NCBI RefSeq assembly: GCF_003605755.1
Contig: NZ_RAHJ01000011.1
Span: forward strand, 62,001-126,000
Origin: Tsuneonella suprasediminis
GTDB taxonomy: Bacteria > Pseudomonadota > Alphaproteobacteria > Sphingomonadales > Sphingomonadaceae
DNA length: 64,000 nt
Direction: 5' to 3'
Shown: piece by piece, positions 1 through 9,907 of the stretch
Layout: each line of letters begins with the position of its first letter
Numbering within the stretch: position 1 is the stretch's first letter
Made by a program: the position numbers and the translations under genes
Notes under the pieces: generated by a model
Databases searched by the model: none
Told to the model about the DNA's origin: nothing
What the model saw: the letters and a program-made list of their open reading frames with translations, nothing else

Positions 1-250
1 CGAAAATGGCGCCCGTATCGGGGCCCATCGCCGCCAGTTCGGCATCGATCAGCTTGCTGACAATCTCATCCGAGACAAGCTCTCCACGCTCCATCACCGC
101 CTTGGCTTCAAGGCCGACCGGAGTGCCAGCCTTGACCGCCGCCCGCAGCATGTCGCCTGTGGAGAGCTGGCGCATCCCATGCCGATCGACCAACCGTTGA
201 GCCTGAGTACCCTTGCCCGCTCCCGGCGGTCCAAGAAGGATGATGTTCAC
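1..250 (-). CDS. adk: adenylate kinase, N-terminal part (cut by window edge)
   Basis: Interconverts ATP + AMP and 2 ADP in the cytosol. The visible 83 residues begin at a GTG codon (248-250) with [16 protein letters not shown], containing the P-loop GPPGAGKGT typical of adenylate kinase, followed by the AMP-binding start [10 protein letters not shown]. The LID domain lies outside the window. It follows secY by 30 bp on the same strand, the usual secY-adk order at the end of the spc cluster. The GTG start is the only one that keeps the P-loop at the normal distance from the N-terminus. Confidence 0.95.
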   Translation of the reverse strand, partial: MNIILLGPPGAGKGTQAQRLVDRHGMRQLSTGDMLRAAVKAGTPVGLEAKAVMERGELVSDEIVSKLIDAELAAMGPDTGAIF

Positions 251-280
251 TTTGCGCCACCCCCGAAAATTATGTGAAAC

Positions 281-1645
281 TTACCGCAAACGCCCCTTGA
301 GACGAGCCTTCTTGATCAAATCGCCATACTGGTGCGCCAGCAGGTGCGACTGAATCTGGCTGATCGTATCCACCGTTACGTTGACAACAATCAGCAAGCT
401 CGTTCCGCCGAGGAACAGCGGGATACCGGTCTGCGCGATCATATATTCGGGAATCACACAAACCAGAGTCAGGTATATTGCGCCAACCACGGTGATGCGA
501 GTCAGCACATAGTCTAGGTAGTCTTGCGTGCGCTTGCCTGGACGGATGCCGGGAATGAACCCACCGTTCTTCTTCAGGTTCTCTGCCGTTTCTTCCGGAT
601 TGAAGACAACCGCAGTGTAGAAAAAGCTGAAGAAGATAATGCCCGCAGCATAGAGCGCCATATACAGCGGCTGCCCGTGGCGCAGGTAGAAGTTGAGCGT
701 GTTGATAACCCCGCCCATCGTCGAATCGGGGTTGATCCCTTCACCGGCGAACTGGGTAATCGTGAGCGGCAGCAGCAGGAGCGAGCTGGCGAAGATCGGC
801 GGAATAACGCCGGCCGTGTTCAGCTTCAGCGGCAGGTGGCTGCGGTCGGCCTGCATCATGCCACGTGCGCTGGCGCGCTTAGGATATTGGATCAACAAGC
901 GACGCTGAGCACGCTCCATGAAGCAAATCAGCAGCACGAGGCCGACGATCATCGCGACAAAGAAAATGATCACGAACGGGCTGATCGCACCGGACCGGCC
1001 GCCTTCGAACAGGTTTGCCGTAAAGCTCGGAAAGCGCGAAATAATACCCGCCATAATGATCAGCGACACGCCGTTCCCGATCCCGCGACTGGTAATCTGC
1101 TCGCCCAGCCACAGCAGGAACATCGAACCGCCTACGAGGCTGATGACAGCCACAATACGGAACATTATCCCCGGCATCACAACAGCTTGGAGGCCTGCCT
1201 GCGCGCCGTAAGCCTCAAGGCCAGTCGCAAGGAACCAGCCTTGAATGGCACAGAGGAATACCGTGCCGTAACGCGTATATTGATTGAGCTTCTGACGACC
1301 GCTGGCCCCTTCCTTCTTCATCGCGGCAAGCGCAGGATGGAGAGAGGCGGCAAGCTGAACCACGATCGATGCCGTGATATAGGGCATGATGCCAAGCGCG
1401 ATCAGGCTCATACGTTCGAGGCTTCCGCCAGAAAACGTATTGAACAGATCAAGGATACCGCCCTGCGTCTGCTCATACAGCTGTGACAACACCAACGGGT
1501 TCACACCCGGCAGCGGCACGAAGCTGAGAAAGCGGAAGACGATCAGAGCACCGATCGTGAACCAGATACGGTTCTTCAGTTCGGTAGCCTTGGAGAAATT
1601 CGCGAAGCTGAGATTGCTCGCAATATTGTCGGCGCTGGATGCCAT
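281..1645 (-). CDS. secY: protein translocase subunit SecY
   Basis: Central channel of the SecYEG inner-membrane translocon. The protein is 454 residues, the family's usual length, with ten hydrophobic segments. The N-terminal ATELKNRIWFTI and the cytosolic loop motif GIRPGKRTQDYLD are typical of SecY. Start is the ATG at 1643-1645 giving MASSADNIASNLSF; an upstream in-frame extension to 1735 has no family support. It is separated from rplO by an unusually long gap of 188 bp that contains a hairpin, so it may have partly independent expression. Confidence 0.97.
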   Translation of the reverse strand: MASSADNIASNLSFANFSKATELKNRIWFTIGALIVFRFLSFVPLPGVNPLVLSQLYEQTQGGILDLFNTFSGGSLERMSLIALGIMPYITASIVVQLAASLHPALAAMKKEGASGRQKLNQYTRYGTVFLCAIQGWFLATGLEAYGAQAGLQAVVMPGIMFRIVAVISLVGGSMFLLWLGEQITSRGIGNGVSLIIMAGIISRFPSFTANLFEGGRSGAISPFVIIFFVAMIVGLVLLICFMERAQRRLLIQYPKRASARGMMQADRSHLPLKLNTAGVIPPIFASSLLLLPLTITQFAGEGINPDSTMGGVINTLNFYLRHGQPLYMALYAAGIIFFSFFYTAVVFNPEETAENLKKNGGFIPGIRPGKRTQDYLDYVLTRITVVGAIYLTLVCVIPEYMIAQTGIPLFLGGTSLLIVVNVTVDTISQIQSHLLAHQYGDLIKKARLKGRLR

Positions 1646-1707
1646 CAGTAAACCCGATATTCCTGCATTGTTGCCCGGACCCTCCCGGTGAGGGAATTCA
1701 CATAGGG

Positions 1708-1734
1708 TGCAGGTTGGCAAATGTCGAACCTGCA
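1708..1734 (-). other. hairpin in the rplO-secY intergenic region
   Basis: TGCAGGTT and its exact complement AACCTGCA flank an 11-nt loop, about 65 nt upstream of the secY start. There is no U-run after it, so it is not an intrinsic terminator. It could be a processing or translation-control element for secY. Function is unknown. Confidence 0.35.
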
Positions 1735-1833
1735 AGGGCCATAAAATGCACGATCCCGGTGAAAGCTGGGGTCAAGGGCGGTCGATTGACGACAAAATGC
1801 CCGTAACCCCGGCTCGCACCGGGACGTCAATTC

Positions 1834-2325
1834 TTACTTAGCGTCGGCCTTCGCGTCAGCTTTCTTCGGTGCAAGAACCTCGACCGAACCGCCAGCCTTC
1901 TCGACTGCGTCGATCGCGCCCTTGCTGGCCCCGGCGACAATGAACTTGGCCTTAGCCTTCAGTTCACCCTTGCCAAGCAGACGGACACCGTCCTTGCCAC
2001 CGCGCGCCAGCCCGGCAGCCTGCAGAGCGGCATGGTCGATATCCTTCGATGCATCGAGCTTCTTCGCATCGATGAACTTCTGGACCATACCGAGGTTCAC
2101 TTCGGCGTAATCCTTTCCGAAGGGGTTGTTAAAGCCACGCTTCGGCAGGCGCATATGCAGCGGCATCTGACCGCCTTCGAAGCCCTTGATGGCCACGCCG
2201 GAACGAGCCTTCTGACCCTTCTGGCCACGGCCGCCGGTCTTGCCTTTGCCCGAACCGATGCCCCGGCCGATCCGCATTTTGCGGTGACGGGCGCCTTCGT
2301 TGTCGCGGATGTCATTCAGTTTCAT
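1834..2325 (-). CDS. rplO: 50S ribosomal protein L15
   Basis: Late-assembly protein of the large subunit. The 163 residues open with [20 protein letters not shown] and the Gly/Lys-rich segment [20 protein letters not shown] characteristic of L15, and end in a short Ala/Lys/Asp tail ([10 protein letters not shown]). Start is ATG 2323-2325; the open frame extends upstream to 2412 but that part is not L15-like. The 131-bp gap to rpmD contains a terminator-like hairpin. Confidence 0.97.
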   Translation of the reverse strand: MKLNDIRDNEGARHRKMRIGRGIGSGKGKTGGRGQKGQKARSGVAIKGFEGGQMPLHMRLPKRGFNNPFGKDYAEVNLGMVQKFIDAKKLDASKDIDHAALQAAGLARGGKDGVRLLGKGELKAKAKFIVAGASKGAIDAVEKAGGSVEVLAPKKADAKADAK

Positions 2326-2359
2326 AGTGTGCACTCGCTTTCGCTTTGTCTCGCGCTTC

Positions 2360-2390
2360 AAAAAAAGTGATCCCCCGCACACGGCGGGGG
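2360..2390 (-). terminator. terminator-like hairpin between rpmD and rplO
   Basis: On the minus strand CCCCCGC-CGTGT-GCGGGGG forms a perfect 7-bp GC stem with a 5-nt loop. Five bases later comes a run of seven T. The 5-nt gap between stem and T-run makes it weaker than a classical terminator. It lies inside the spc cluster and could cause partial termination or set an RNA end, lowering rplO-secY-adk relative to upstream genes. Confidence 0.5.
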
Positions 2391-2456
2391 CCTCTGGACA
2401 CAGGCTAAACACCCTGACCGGAGATCCCCGCGCTGTTACGGGGACTCACGAATTGG

Positions 2457-2645
2457 TCAACCCTCGATAACTTCCACCATGTGGGGAAGCTTGGCGATGG
2501 CACCGCGGGTTTCAGGCGTATCAGCCACTTCCACTTCGCGGTGCATCTTGCCGAGGCCGAGGCCAATCAGAATCTTCTTCTGGGCTTCGGGCCGACGGAT
2601 CGGAGAACCGATCTGACGGATCTTGATGGTTTTTGCTTTAGCCAT
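2457..2645 (-). CDS. rpmD: 50S ribosomal protein L30
   Basis: Small large-subunit protein of 62 residues: [19 protein letters not shown], then [17 protein letters not shown], the conserved L30 core. Length is normal for bacterial L30. It follows rpsE by 5 bp, so the two are likely translationally coupled. The next gene, rplO, is set apart by 131 bp with hairpins. Confidence 0.96.
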   Translation of the reverse strand: MAKAKTIKIRQIGSPIRRPEAQKKILIGLGLGKMHREVEVADTPETRGAIAKLPHMVEVIEG

Positions 2646-2650
2646 CCTGC

Positions 2651-3433
2651 TTACTCCGCAATCGCGGCGGCGTCGGCTTCAGCCTCGGCCTCCGAAGCGC
2701 CACCGCGACCAAGCAGGTCAGCGATTTTTTTGCCGCGACGCTGAGCGACAGACTTCGGCGAAGTCTGGTCCTGCAGCGCAGCAAACGTAGCGCGGATCAT
2801 GTTGTAGGGGTTCGACGTGCCAACCGACTTGGTGACAACGTCCGCAACACCAAGGCTTTCGAAGACGGCGCGCATCGGACCGCCGGCGATGATGCCCGTA
2901 CCCGGAGGAGCCGTGCGAAGCGTCACCTTGCCAGCACCGAAACGGCCATTGCCATCGTGGTGCAGCGTGCGGCCTTCTTTCAGCGGAACGCGGATCATCT
3001 TCTTGCGCGCAGCAGCAGTCGCCTTGGTGATCGCTTCCGGTACTTCGCGGGCCTTACCGTGGCCGAAGCCAACGCGGCCTGATCCGTCACCAACCACAAC
3101 GAGAGCGGCGAAACCGAAGCGCTTACCGCCCTTCACCGTCTTGCTGACACGGTTGATATGGACCAGCTTTTCAATGATGCCGTCGTCTTCTTCCTCGCGA
3201 CGGTTGCCGCGACGATCATCACGTCCACGACCACGGCCACCACCATCACGGCCACCGCGGCCACCACGTCCACGACGCGGCTGCCCTTCGGCACCCTGTG
3301 CAGCATCCTGATTGGCAGCAGCTTCGGACGGAGTATCGGCAACTGCCGGAGCTTCGTTGGTCACCGCGTTTTCGGTTTCGGCAGTCGCCACGACCTTATC
3401 CTCGGTGTTTGCGTTGTTCTCGTCAGCCATCAT
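2651..3433 (-). CDS. rpsE: 30S ribosomal protein S5 with long RG-rich N-terminal extension
   Basis: Small-subunit protein important for decoding fidelity. The conserved S5 core starts near residue 86 ([18 protein letters not shown]) and runs to about residue 240. Before it lies an 84-residue extension: an acidic/Ala-rich stretch to about residue 50, then an Arg-Gly-rich stretch ([18 protein letters not shown]) and an acidic EEEDD. E. coli S5 is 166 residues, so this one (260) is much longer. I recall similar extensions in sphingomonads. Two adjacent ATGs (3433, 3430) are possible. The first overlaps the rplR stop by one base. Confidence 0.96.
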   Translation of the reverse strand: MMADENNANTEDKVVATAETENAVTNEAPAVADTPSEAAANQDAAQGAEGQPRRGRGGRGGRDGGGRGRGRDDRRGNRREEEDDGIIEKLVHINRVSKTVKGGKRFGFAALVVVGDGSGRVGFGHGKAREVPEAITKATAAARKKMIRVPLKEGRTLHHDGNGRFGAGKVTLRTAPPGTGIIAGGPMRAVFESLGVADVVTKSVGTSNPYNMIRATFAALQDQTSPKSVAQRRGKKIADLLGRGGASEAEAEADAAAIAE

Positions 3434-3777
3434 CAGAACTCCAGCCCGCCTTCGCGAGCGGCATCGGCCAGCGCCTTCACGCGGCCGTGGAAAAGGAACC
3501 CGCCGCGATCGAACACGACGGAAGTCACGCCCGCCTTCTTGGCGGCAGCGGCGATGTCCTTGCCCACCTGAACGGCAGCATCGACATTGGCACCCGAAGC
3601 CTTGGCTCCAAGGGTTGACGCGGCGGCCACAGTGCGGCCTTCCTTGTCGTCGATAATCTGCGCGTAGATGTGTTTGCCGGTGCGATGCACCGACAGACGC
3701 GGCCGTTCACCGGCACGGGACTTGATCGCTGTACGCACGCGGCGGCGGCGGCGTTCGAAGAGGGAAAGCTTTGCCAT
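3433..3777 (-). CDS. rplR: 50S ribosomal protein L18
   Basis: Large-subunit protein that binds 5S rRNA with L5. The 114 residues start [20 protein letters not shown] and end [25 protein letters not shown], the typical L18 C-terminus. Start is ATG 3775-3777; the frame is open to 3909 but that part overlaps rplF and is not L18-like. The stop overlaps the rpsE start by one base. Confidence 0.96.
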   Translation of the reverse strand: MAKLSLFERRRRRVRTAIKSRAGERPRLSVHRTGKHIYAQIIDDKEGRTVAAASTLGAKASGANVDAAVQVGKDIAAAAKKAGVTSVVFDRGGFLFHGRVKALADAAREGGLEF

Positions 3778-3778
3778 C

Positions 3779-4312
3779 TTACTTCTTCTTCCCTTCCTTG
3801 CGGAAGATGTACTCACCGCGGTACTTGATGCCCTTGCCCTTATAGGGTTCGGGCTTGCGCCAGCGGCGAACTTCGGCGGCAAACTGGCCAACGGCCTGCT
3901 TGTCCACACCAGAAATCTCCACAGTGGTCTGATCCGGCGTCTTTACTTCGAGGCCTTCCGGCACATCGAGATCGACATCGTGGCTGAAGCCGAGCTGAAG
4001 CTTAAGCTTCTTGCCCTGCGCTTGCGCACGATAACCAACGCCGCTGATTTCCAGAACCTTGGTGAAACCTTCGGTTACGCCTTCGACCAGGTTCGACACC
4101 AGCGTGCGCTGCATACCCCAGAAGGAGCGTGCGGCCTTGGTGTCGTTGGCCGGCTTGACCAGAATCTCACCGTCTTCGACTTTGTAGTCGATCAGTTCGC
4201 TCAGGCCCAGCGACAGGGTACCCTTGGGCCCCTTCACAGTCAGAGTGTCGCCCTCGATGTTGGCGGTAACGCCACTCGGGATTGCGACCGGCTTTTTGCC
4301 GATGCGGCTCAT
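3779..4312 (-). CDS. rplF: 50S ribosomal protein L6
   Basis: Large-subunit protein near the factor-binding site. 177 residues beginning [15 protein letters not shown] and ending [19 protein letters not shown], both L6 signatures; the length is normal. Its start overlaps the rpsH stop by one base, and rplR follows after 1 bp. Confidence 0.97.
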   Translation of the reverse strand: MSRIGKKPVAIPSGVTANIEGDTLTVKGPKGTLSLGLSELIDYKVEDGEILVKPANDTKAARSFWGMQRTLVSNLVEGVTEGFTKVLEISGVGYRAQAQGKKLKLQLGFSHDVDLDVPEGLEVKTPDQTTVEISGVDKQAVGQFAAEVRRWRKPEPYKGKGIKYRGEYIFRKEGKKK

Positions 4313-4707
4313 CAGAACACCTCCGCCAGCACTTCGCCGCCGACGTTCTGAGCGCGCGCTTCATTATCCGAAAGCACACCCCTGGGGGTCGAGACGATGG
4401 TGATGCCAAGGCCATTACGCACAGTCGGGAGCTCGCGGCTGCCCGAATAAATGCGACGTCCCGGCTTGGAGACACGAGCGACATGCTTGATTGCAGGCTC
4501 GCCTTCGAAATACTTCAATTCAATCCGCAGGGCCTTGTGCTTGCCCGATGCGTCTTCGCTGTAGCCACGGATGTAGCCTTCGCGCTGAAGCACTTCGAGA
4601 ACGTTTGCACGCAGCTTGGAAGCGGGCGAAAGGACGGAGTCCTTCTTCGCCTGCTGGCCGTTGCGGATGCGGGTGAGCATATCACCCAGGGGATCGGTCA
4701 TAGCCAT
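4312..4707 (-). CDS. rpsH: 30S ribosomal protein S8
   Basis: Primary 16S rRNA-binding protein; in E. coli it is the translational repressor of the spc operon. 131 residues from [18 protein letters not shown] to the conserved C-terminal [20 protein letters not shown]. Length and motifs are standard. I saw no copy of an S8 target hairpin that I can support. Confidence 0.97.
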   Translation of the reverse strand: MAMTDPLGDMLTRIRNGQQAKKDSVLSPASKLRANVLEVLQREGYIRGYSEDASGKHKALRIELKYFEGEPAIKHVARVSKPGRRIYSGSRELPTVRNGLGITIVSTPRGVLSDNEARAQNVGGEVLAEVF

Positions 4708-4718
4708 CGGTCAGATCC

Positions 4719-5024
4719 TCACCAGCTCGACTTGGTCACGCCCGGGATCATGCCTTTATTGGCAAGATCACGGAGTTCGACGCGACAGAGGCCGAACTTG
4801 CGGTAATAGCCGCGCGGGCGGCCGGTGGTCGCGCAACGATTGCGCACCCGGGTCGGGTTCGCGTTGCGCGGGATTTCAGCCATCTTCAGGCGTGCGATCA
4901 GACGCTCGGATTCATCGAGCGACTCATCATCGGCAATCGCCTTCAGCCTCGCATACTTGTTCGCGAATTTCTTCACGAGCTTCTTGCGACGCTCATTCTT
5001 GTTGATGGAACTCAGTTTCGCCAT
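4719..5024 (-). CDS. rpsN: 30S ribosomal protein S14 (zinc-independent type)
   Basis: Small-subunit head protein. 101 residues, the long form, starting [20 protein letters not shown] and ending [15 protein letters not shown]. The zinc-binding CxxC pairs of the short form are absent, so it does not depend on zinc. It lies between rplE and rpsH as usual in the spc cluster. Confidence 0.97.
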   Translation of the reverse strand: MAKLSSINKNERRKKLVKKFANKYARLKAIADDESLDESERLIARLKMAEIPRNANPTRVRNRCATTGRPRGYYRKFGLCRVELRDLANKGMIPGVTKSSW

Positions 5025-5053
5025 GGACTTAAGCTCTCTTCCTTACGGGCGGC

Positions 5054-5635
5054 TCACGCCGCTTCCTTCTCTGCCGACTGCTCAGCCGGGAACGGGAAAC
5101 CGAACAGGCGCAGCAGTTCGCGCGCTTCTTCGTCGGTCTTCGCCGTGGTGGTTACGATGATATCCATACCCCGAACCTTCTCGATCTTGTCGTAGGAGAT
5201 TTCAGGGAAGATGATCTGTTCTTTCAGGCCCATGGCATAATTGCCACGACCGTCGAAGCTCTTCGCGTTCAGGCCACGAAAGTCGCGAATGCGGGGCATT
5301 GCGATGGTCACCAGACGGTCGAGGAACTCGAACATACGTTCACGACGCAAGGTGACCTTGCAACCGATCGGCATGCCTTCACGCAGCTTGAACTGCGCGA
5401 TCGACTTCTTGGCCTTGGTAATCACAGGCTTTTGGCCAGCGATCAGAGCCATTTCCTCAGCCGCGGTCTGGACTTTCTTCTTGTCCTGGCTCGCTTCGCC
5501 CACACCCATGTTGAGCGTGATCTTTTCGAGACGCGGAACTTCAAGCGCGTTCTTGTAGCCGAACTTTTCAGTCATCGCCTTGGCGATTTCCGCGTCGTAT
5601 TTGGCCTTAAGGCGCGGTGTGTAATTGTCAGCCAT
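5054..5635 (-). CDS. rplE: 50S ribosomal protein L5
   Basis: Binds 5S rRNA in the central protuberance. 193 residues starting [17 protein letters not shown], with the core segment [19 protein letters not shown] and [19 protein letters not shown]. It is about 14 residues longer than E. coli L5 because of a short C-terminal tail ending SAEKEAA. The start overlaps the rplX stop by 8 bp, which implies translational coupling. Confidence 0.97.
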   Translation of the reverse strand: MADNYTPRLKAKYDAEIAKAMTEKFGYKNALEVPRLEKITLNMGVGEASQDKKKVQTAAEEMALIAGQKPVITKAKKSIAQFKLREGMPIGCKVTLRRERMFEFLDRLVTIAMPRIRDFRGLNAKSFDGRGNYAMGLKEQIIFPEISYDKIEKVRGMDIIVTTTAKTDEEARELLRLFGFPFPAEQSAEKEAA

Positions 5636-5948
5636 CGATGGTTTCCCCCGATTTTACGGCGACGCGAACCTTCTTGCCGTCCTTCACTTCAAAACGGACG
5701 CGAGTTGGCTTGCCATCCTTGGGATCGGCCAGCGCAACCTTCGAAATGTTCATCGGCGCGGGAACGCGATCGATGCCACCCTGCGGGTTGGTCTGGCTCG
5801 GCTTGCGGTGACGGGCCATTACATTGATACCGTCAACAACGACTTTGCCATCGCGCGGATGTACGGACTGGACGGTGCCGGTACGGCCCTTGTCCTTGCC
5901 CGAAAGCACGACGACATTGTCGCCCTTCTTGATCTTTGCGGCAGCCAT
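5628..5948 (-). CDS. rplX: 50S ribosomal protein L24
   Basis: Assembly-initiator protein of the large subunit. 106 residues with an N-terminal KOW motif ([19 protein letters not shown]). Normal length. The start overlaps the rplN stop by one base, and the gene overlaps rplE by 8 bp. Confidence 0.97.
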   Translation of the reverse strand: MAAAKIKKGDNVVVLSGKDKGRTGTVQSVHPRDGKVVVDGINVMARHRKPSQTNPQGGIDRVPAPMNISKVALADPKDGKPTRVRFEVKDGKKVRVAVKSGETIDG

Positions 5949-6316
5949 TACAGCACCTCCGGAGCGAGCGAAATAATCTTCATGAACCCGCGGCCACGCA
6001 GTTCGCGCACCACTGGGCCGAAGATACGGGTGCCAATCGGCTCCTCGTTCTTGTTGACCAGAACAGCGGCATTGCTGTCGAAGCGGATCACGCTGCCATC
6101 CGGGCGGCGCACGTCCTTCTTCGTGCGAACGATCACTGCACGGTGAACGTCGCCCTTCTTAACGCGGGTACGCGGGGCAGCTTCTTTGACGGAGACAACG
6201 ATAACGTCGCCCACGCCGGCAAAGCGCCTCTTCGATCCGCCCAGTACCTTGATGCACTGGACGCGCTTGGCGCCGCTGTTGTCTGCGACGTCGAGCGTGG
6301 ATTGCATCTGGATCAT
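5948..6316 (-). CDS. rplN: 50S ribosomal protein L14
   Basis: Subunit-interface protein of 122 residues, exactly the usual size: [20 protein letters not shown] at the start and [11 protein letters not shown] at the end. An 88-bp gap separates it from rpsQ; in that gap I see nothing but a possible weak ribosome-binding site. Confidence 0.98.
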   Translation of the reverse strand: MIQMQSTLDVADNSGAKRVQCIKVLGGSKRRFAGVGDVIVVSVKEAAPRTRVKKGDVHRAVIVRTKKDVRRPDGSVIRFDSNAAVLVNKNEEPIGTRIFGPVVRELRGRGFMKIISLAPEVL

Positions 6317-6404
6317 CGATCCGGTTCCTTCTTGCTCGGCTTGCCGGAACCAGTCCGGCAGTTCCTAAAAATCACTTCCCGCCAAAAACCAGCGGAAAAC
6401 CTGC

Positions 6405-6695
6405 TCAGTTGCCTGCTTCCTCAACCTCGAGGTTAGCTTCGACTGCCTGAACTCCACCGGCCTGCACGCGATCTTTCACCGCCCAGGTCTTGGTCTTGGA
6501 GATCGGCTTGGTCTCCTCGATACGCACCACGTCGCCGGGCTTGTACTCATTCGCCGCATCGTGGGCGTGGTACTTCTTCGAACGACGGATGATCTTGCCG
6601 TAGAGCGGGTGCTTCACCTTACGCTCGACCAGCACGGTCACGGTCTTGTCGGTCTTGTCGGAAACAACCGTTCCGATCAGGATACGCTTAGGCAT
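6405..6695 (-). CDS. rpsQ: 30S ribosomal protein S17
   Basis: Primary 16S-binding protein. 96 residues: [20 protein letters not shown] and [19 protein letters not shown] are S17 hallmarks. The C-terminal 15 residues (acidic, ending NLEVEEAGN) extend slightly beyond E. coli S17. It follows rpmC by 12 bp. Confidence 0.97.
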   Translation of the reverse strand: MPKRILIGTVVSDKTDKTVTVLVERKVKHPLYGKIIRRSKKYHAHDAANEYKPGDVVRIEETKPISKTKTWAVKDRVQAGGVQAVEANLEVEEAGN

Positions 6696-6707
6696 ATCTG
6701 GTTATCC

Positions 6708-6938
6708 TTACTTCGCTTCGGCAGCGCGAGAACGCTCGCCCTGCAGCGTGTGGATGCGCGCGATATCGCGACGGACTTCCTTGATCCGCGCGGGGCGTTC
6801 AAGCTGGTTGGTTGCCGCCTGAAAGCGCAGGTTGAACTGCTCACGCTTAAGTTCGACGAGCTGCTCCGAAAGCTGATCGTCTGTCTTGGCGCGCAGATCG
6901 GCTGCCTTGCCGGAGCCGGTTTCGGGCTTCTTGGCCAT
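6708..6938 (-). CDS. rpmC: 50S ribosomal protein L29
   Basis: Protein at the peptide-exit tunnel near the SRP and trigger-factor site. 76 residues; the core [19 protein letters not shown] followed by [17 protein letters not shown] is typical. The first 12 residues are an extra Lys/Gly-rich leader. The start overlaps the rplP stop by one base. Confidence 0.96.
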   Translation of the reverse strand: MAKKPETGSGKAADLRAKTDDQLSEQLVELKREQFNLRFQAATNQLERPARIKEVRRDIARIHTLQGERSRAAEAK

Positions 6939-7372
6939 TATTCGCCTCCCAGATGGGATTGGTCGCCCAGACGGGCAACAACCTTGGTCTTGATCGGCAG
7001 CTTCATCGCTGCACGCTCAAATGCTTCGGCAGCCAGCGGGCCGGGAACGCCATCGAGTTCGAACAGGATGCGACCCGGCTTCACGCGAGCGGCCCAGTAT
7101 TCGATCGATCCTTTGCCCTTACCCTGACGAACTTCGGCAGGCTTCTTCGACACCGGAACATCGGGGAACACGCGAATCCACAGACGTCCCTGACGTTTGA
7201 TGTGGCGCGTGATCGCACGACGAGCAGCTTCGATCTGACGCGCAGTAACGCGTTCGGGTTCAAGCGCCTTGAGACCATAGGAGCCGAAATTCAGCGCGGT
7301 GCCGCCTTTGGCATCGCCCTTAATCCGGCCCTTGAAGGCCTTGCGGAATTTGGTTTTCTTCGGTTGCAGCAT
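6938..7372 (-). CDS. rplP: 50S ribosomal protein L16
   Basis: Organises the A-site region of the large subunit. 144 residues from [19 protein letters not shown], with [20 protein letters not shown] and the conserved [20 protein letters not shown]. The length is normal. Confidence 0.98.
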   Translation of the reverse strand: MLQPKKTKFRKAFKGRIKGDAKGGTALNFGSYGLKALEPERVTARQIEAARRAITRHIKRQGRLWIRVFPDVPVSKKPAEVRQGKGKGSIEYWAARVKPGRILFELDGVPGPLAAEAFERAAMKLPIKTKVVARLGDQSHLGGE

Positions 7373-7387
7373 TGCTCTTACCTAATC

Positions 7388-8083
7388 TCAGCGAGCCGGA
7401 CGGACGCCGGAGGTCTGTGCCTCCATCATCAGGCGGTCCTGCGCGGTCGGATCGTGGCCAAGAATCTCACCCTTGAAGATCCAGACCTTGATACCGATGA
7501 TCCCATACGCGGTCAGCGCTTCGGCTTCAGCGTAATCGACATTGGCGCGCAGGGTGTGCAGCGGCACACGACCTTCGCGATACTGCTCGACGCGGGCGAT
7601 TTCCGCACCGCCGAGACGGCCGCCGCACATGATCTTGATGCCTTCGGCACCCAGACGCATGGCAGACTGCATCGCACGCTTCATTGCACGGCGGAAAGCC
7701 ACACGACGGATGAGCTGATCGGCAATACCCTGAGCGACGAGCTTGGCATCGATTTCCGGCTTGCGGATCTCGACGATATTAAGCTTCACTTCGCTTTCGG
7801 TCATCTTCGACAGCTTGGAGCGCAGTTTCTCGATGTCGGCGCCCTTCTTGCCGATGATGACACCGGGACGAGCAGCGTAGATCGAGATGCGACACAGCTT
7901 CGCCGGACGTTCGATAACGACTTTCGAAATCGCAGCCTGCGGCAGGTTCGACACGATGTACTTGCGGATCTCGATGTCCTCAGCGAGCAGCTTCGCATAA
8001 TCACGCCCTTCGGCGTACCAGCGGCTGTCCCACGTGCGGTTGATCTGCAGGCGCAGGCCGATCGGGTTGGATTTATGACCCAT
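7388..8083 (-). CDS. rpsC: 30S ribosomal protein S3
   Basis: mRNA-entry protein of the small subunit. 231 residues starting [20 protein letters not shown]. The KH domain carries [15 protein letters not shown] (about residues 74-90), and the C-terminal domain shows [12 protein letters not shown]-type sequence ([15 protein letters not shown]). It is separated from rplV by 3 bp. Confidence 0.98.
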   Translation of the reverse strand: MGHKSNPIGLRLQINRTWDSRWYAEGRDYAKLLAEDIEIRKYIVSNLPQAAISKVVIERPAKLCRISIYAARPGVIIGKKGADIEKLRSKLSKMTESEVKLNIVEIRKPEIDAKLVAQGIADQLIRRVAFRRAMKRAMQSAMRLGAEGIKIMCGGRLGGAEIARVEQYREGRVPLHTLRANVDYAEAEALTAYGIIGIKVWIFKGEILGHDPTAQDRLMMEAQTSGVRPAR

Positions 8084-8086
8084 GGA

Positions 8087-8464
8087 TCAGGCCTCCTCAG
8101 CTTCGCGAACCACAATACGCAGCCGACTGAACGGCTTAAGGATGCGCGTGGATTTACCACGGCCCCGCGTGTGGAAACGCTTCATGGTGATCGACTTGCC
8201 GACACTGGCCTCTGCAACGACGAGCGCGTCGACGTCGAGATCGTGATTGTTTTCGGCATTGGCGATAGCCGAGGCGAGCACCTTCGATGCGTCCTTAGCC
8301 ATTGCCTTCTTCGAGAAAGCGAGGATGTTCAGTGCATCCTCAGCTTTCTTGCCACGGATCAAGCCCGCAACGAGGTTGAGCTTCTGCGCGGAACCACGGA
8401 TCATGGTGCCGACAGCCAGCGCCTCGTTATCGGCGACGCGGCGGGGTGCTTTCTGCTTGCCCAT
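8087..8464 (-). CDS. rplV: 50S ribosomal protein L22
   Basis: Tunnel-wall protein, the site of macrolide-resistance mutations in other bacteria. 125 residues with [20 protein letters not shown] and the beta-hairpin tip region [20 protein letters not shown] intact. The start overlaps the rpsS stop by one base. Confidence 0.97.
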   Translation of the reverse strand: MGKQKAPRRVADNEALAVGTMIRGSAQKLNLVAGLIRGKKAEDALNILAFSKKAMAKDASKVLASAIANAENNHDLDVDALVVAEASVGKSITMKRFHTRGRGKSTRILKPFSRLRIVVREAEEA

Positions 8465-8739
8465 CAGCGCTTGCCCTTCTTGTCAGCGGCATGCCCCGGG
8501 AACGTGCGCGTAGGCGCGAATTCGCCGAGCTTGTGGCCGACCATGTCTTCGTTGACGGAGACCGGAATGAACTTCTGGCCGTTGTAGACGCTGAACGTCA
8601 GACCGACGAACTGCGGAAGGATAGTGCTGCGACGCGACCAGGTTTTGATCGCCCCACGGGCACCGTTTTCCTGAGCGTCTTCTGCCTTCTTCAGCAGGTG
8701 CAGGTCGACAAACGGACCTTTCCAGACGGAACGAGCCAT
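8464..8739 (-). CDS. rpsS: 30S ribosomal protein S19
   Basis: Small-subunit head protein that contacts the P-site tRNA and S13. 91 residues: [20 protein letters not shown] at the start and [20 protein letters not shown] at the end, both diagnostic. Lies 6 bp after rplB. Confidence 0.98.
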   Translation of the reverse strand: MARSVWKGPFVDLHLLKKAEDAQENGARGAIKTWSRRSTILPQFVGLTFSVYNGQKFIPVSVNEDMVGHKLGEFAPTRTFPGHAADKKGKR

Positions 8740-8745
8740 TTTCGC

Positions 8746-9582
8746 TTACCTCTTCTTCTTGGCGTGGCGCGAACGGATGATCATCTTGTCCGTCTGCTTG
8801 TTGTTGCGGGTCCGAGCGCCCTTGGTCGGCTTGCCCCACGGCGTAACCGGGTGACGACCGCCCGAGGTCCGGCCTTCACCACCACCGTGCGGGTGATCGA
8901 CCGGGTTCTTCGCAACACCGCGAGTCAGCGGGCGACGGCCCTTCCAACGGGTACGACCGGCCTTGCCGAAGTTCTGGTTCTGATTGTCCGGGTTGGACAC
9001 GGCACCGACGGTGCCCATGCAATCCGCACGCAGGTAGCGCTGTTCGCCACTGTTGAGACGCACGATAACCATACCGCGGTCACGACCGACGAGCTGGACA
9101 TATGCACCGGCAGACCGGGCGATCTGCCCGCCCTTGCCCGGCTTCATCTCGACATTGTGACAGATAGTGCCGACCGGCATCTGCCCCAGCAACATCGCAT
9201 TACCCGGTTTGGTATCGACCTTTTCCCCGGCGATCACCTGATCGCCAACAGCGAGACGCTGCGGAGCGATGATGTAAGCCAGTTCGCCATCATCGTACTT
9301 GATCAGTGCGATGAATGCGGTGCGATTGGGATCGTATTCGATCCGCTCGACGGTGCCTGCAACGTCCCACTTACGACGCTTGAAGTCGATATAGCGGTAC
9401 TTCTGCTTGTGGCCGCCGGCGATACCGCGACTGGTAACATGACCTTTGTTGTTACGACCGCCGGTCTTGCGCTTACCTTCGGTAAGTGCCTTGACTGGCT
9501 TGCCCTTCCACAGGCCGGACTTGTCAACCAGGATCAGGCCGCGACGGGCCGGGCTGGTCGGTTTGTAGTTCTTGAGTGCCAT
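8746..9582 (-). CDS. rplB: 50S ribosomal protein L2
   Basis: Peptidyl-transferase-centre protein. 278 residues starting [17 protein letters not shown]. The conserved C-terminal [12 protein letters not shown] includes the histidine important for peptide-bond formation. Length is normal, as is its position between rplW and rpsS. Confidence 0.98.
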   Translation of the reverse strand: MALKNYKPTSPARRGLILVDKSGLWKGKPVKALTEGKRKTGGRNNKGHVTSRGIAGGHKQKYRYIDFKRRKWDVAGTVERIEYDPNRTAFIALIKYDDGELAYIIAPQRLAVGDQVIAGEKVDTKPGNAMLLGQMPVGTICHNVEMKPGKGGQIARSAGAYVQLVGRDRGMVIVRLNSGEQRYLRADCMGTVGAVSNPDNQNQNFGKAGRTRWKGRRPLTRGVAKNPVDHPHGGGEGRTSGGRHPVTPWGKPTKGARTRNNKQTDKMIIRSRHAKKKR

Positions 9583-9595
9583 CTTCCGATCCGCC

Positions 9596-9907
9596 TCAGA
9601 TACCGCTGGTGATGTCGATCGATTCCTGGCCTTCAGCCAGGGTCACAACCGCTTTTTTCACGTCGGAGCGCTTGTAGGGCTTGCCCTTCCAGCGCTTGGT
9701 CTTGCCCTTCACGACAACGGTATTCACCGCAGCAACCTTGCGATCGTAGATAGCTTCAACAGCCTCTTTGATCTGCGGCTTGGTCGCGTCGTTCGCCACC
9801 TTGAAAACAACGGCGTTGTGCTCGGAAGCCAGCGTCGCCTTTTCCGTAATGTGCGGAGCGAGGATTACGTCGTAGTGACGCGCGTCGATTTCTTGCTTTT
9901 TAGCCAT
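9596..9907 (-). CDS. rplW: 50S ribosomal protein L23
   Basis: Docking site for trigger factor and SRP at the tunnel exit. 103 residues; [19 protein letters not shown] and [19 protein letters not shown] are L23 signatures. The start overlaps the rplD stop by 8 bp, implying coupled translation. Confidence 0.97.
   Translation of the reverse strand: MAKKQEIDARHYDVILAPHITEKATLASEHNAVVFKVANDATKPQIKEAVEAIYDRKVAAVNTVVVKGKTKRWKGKPYKRSDVKKAVVTLAEGQESIDITSGI

Noticed and set aside
6953-8587. 544-codon plus-strand open frame opposite rplP-rpsC-rplV-rpsS
   Set aside because: It crosses four ribosomal protein genes on the other strand and resembles no protein.
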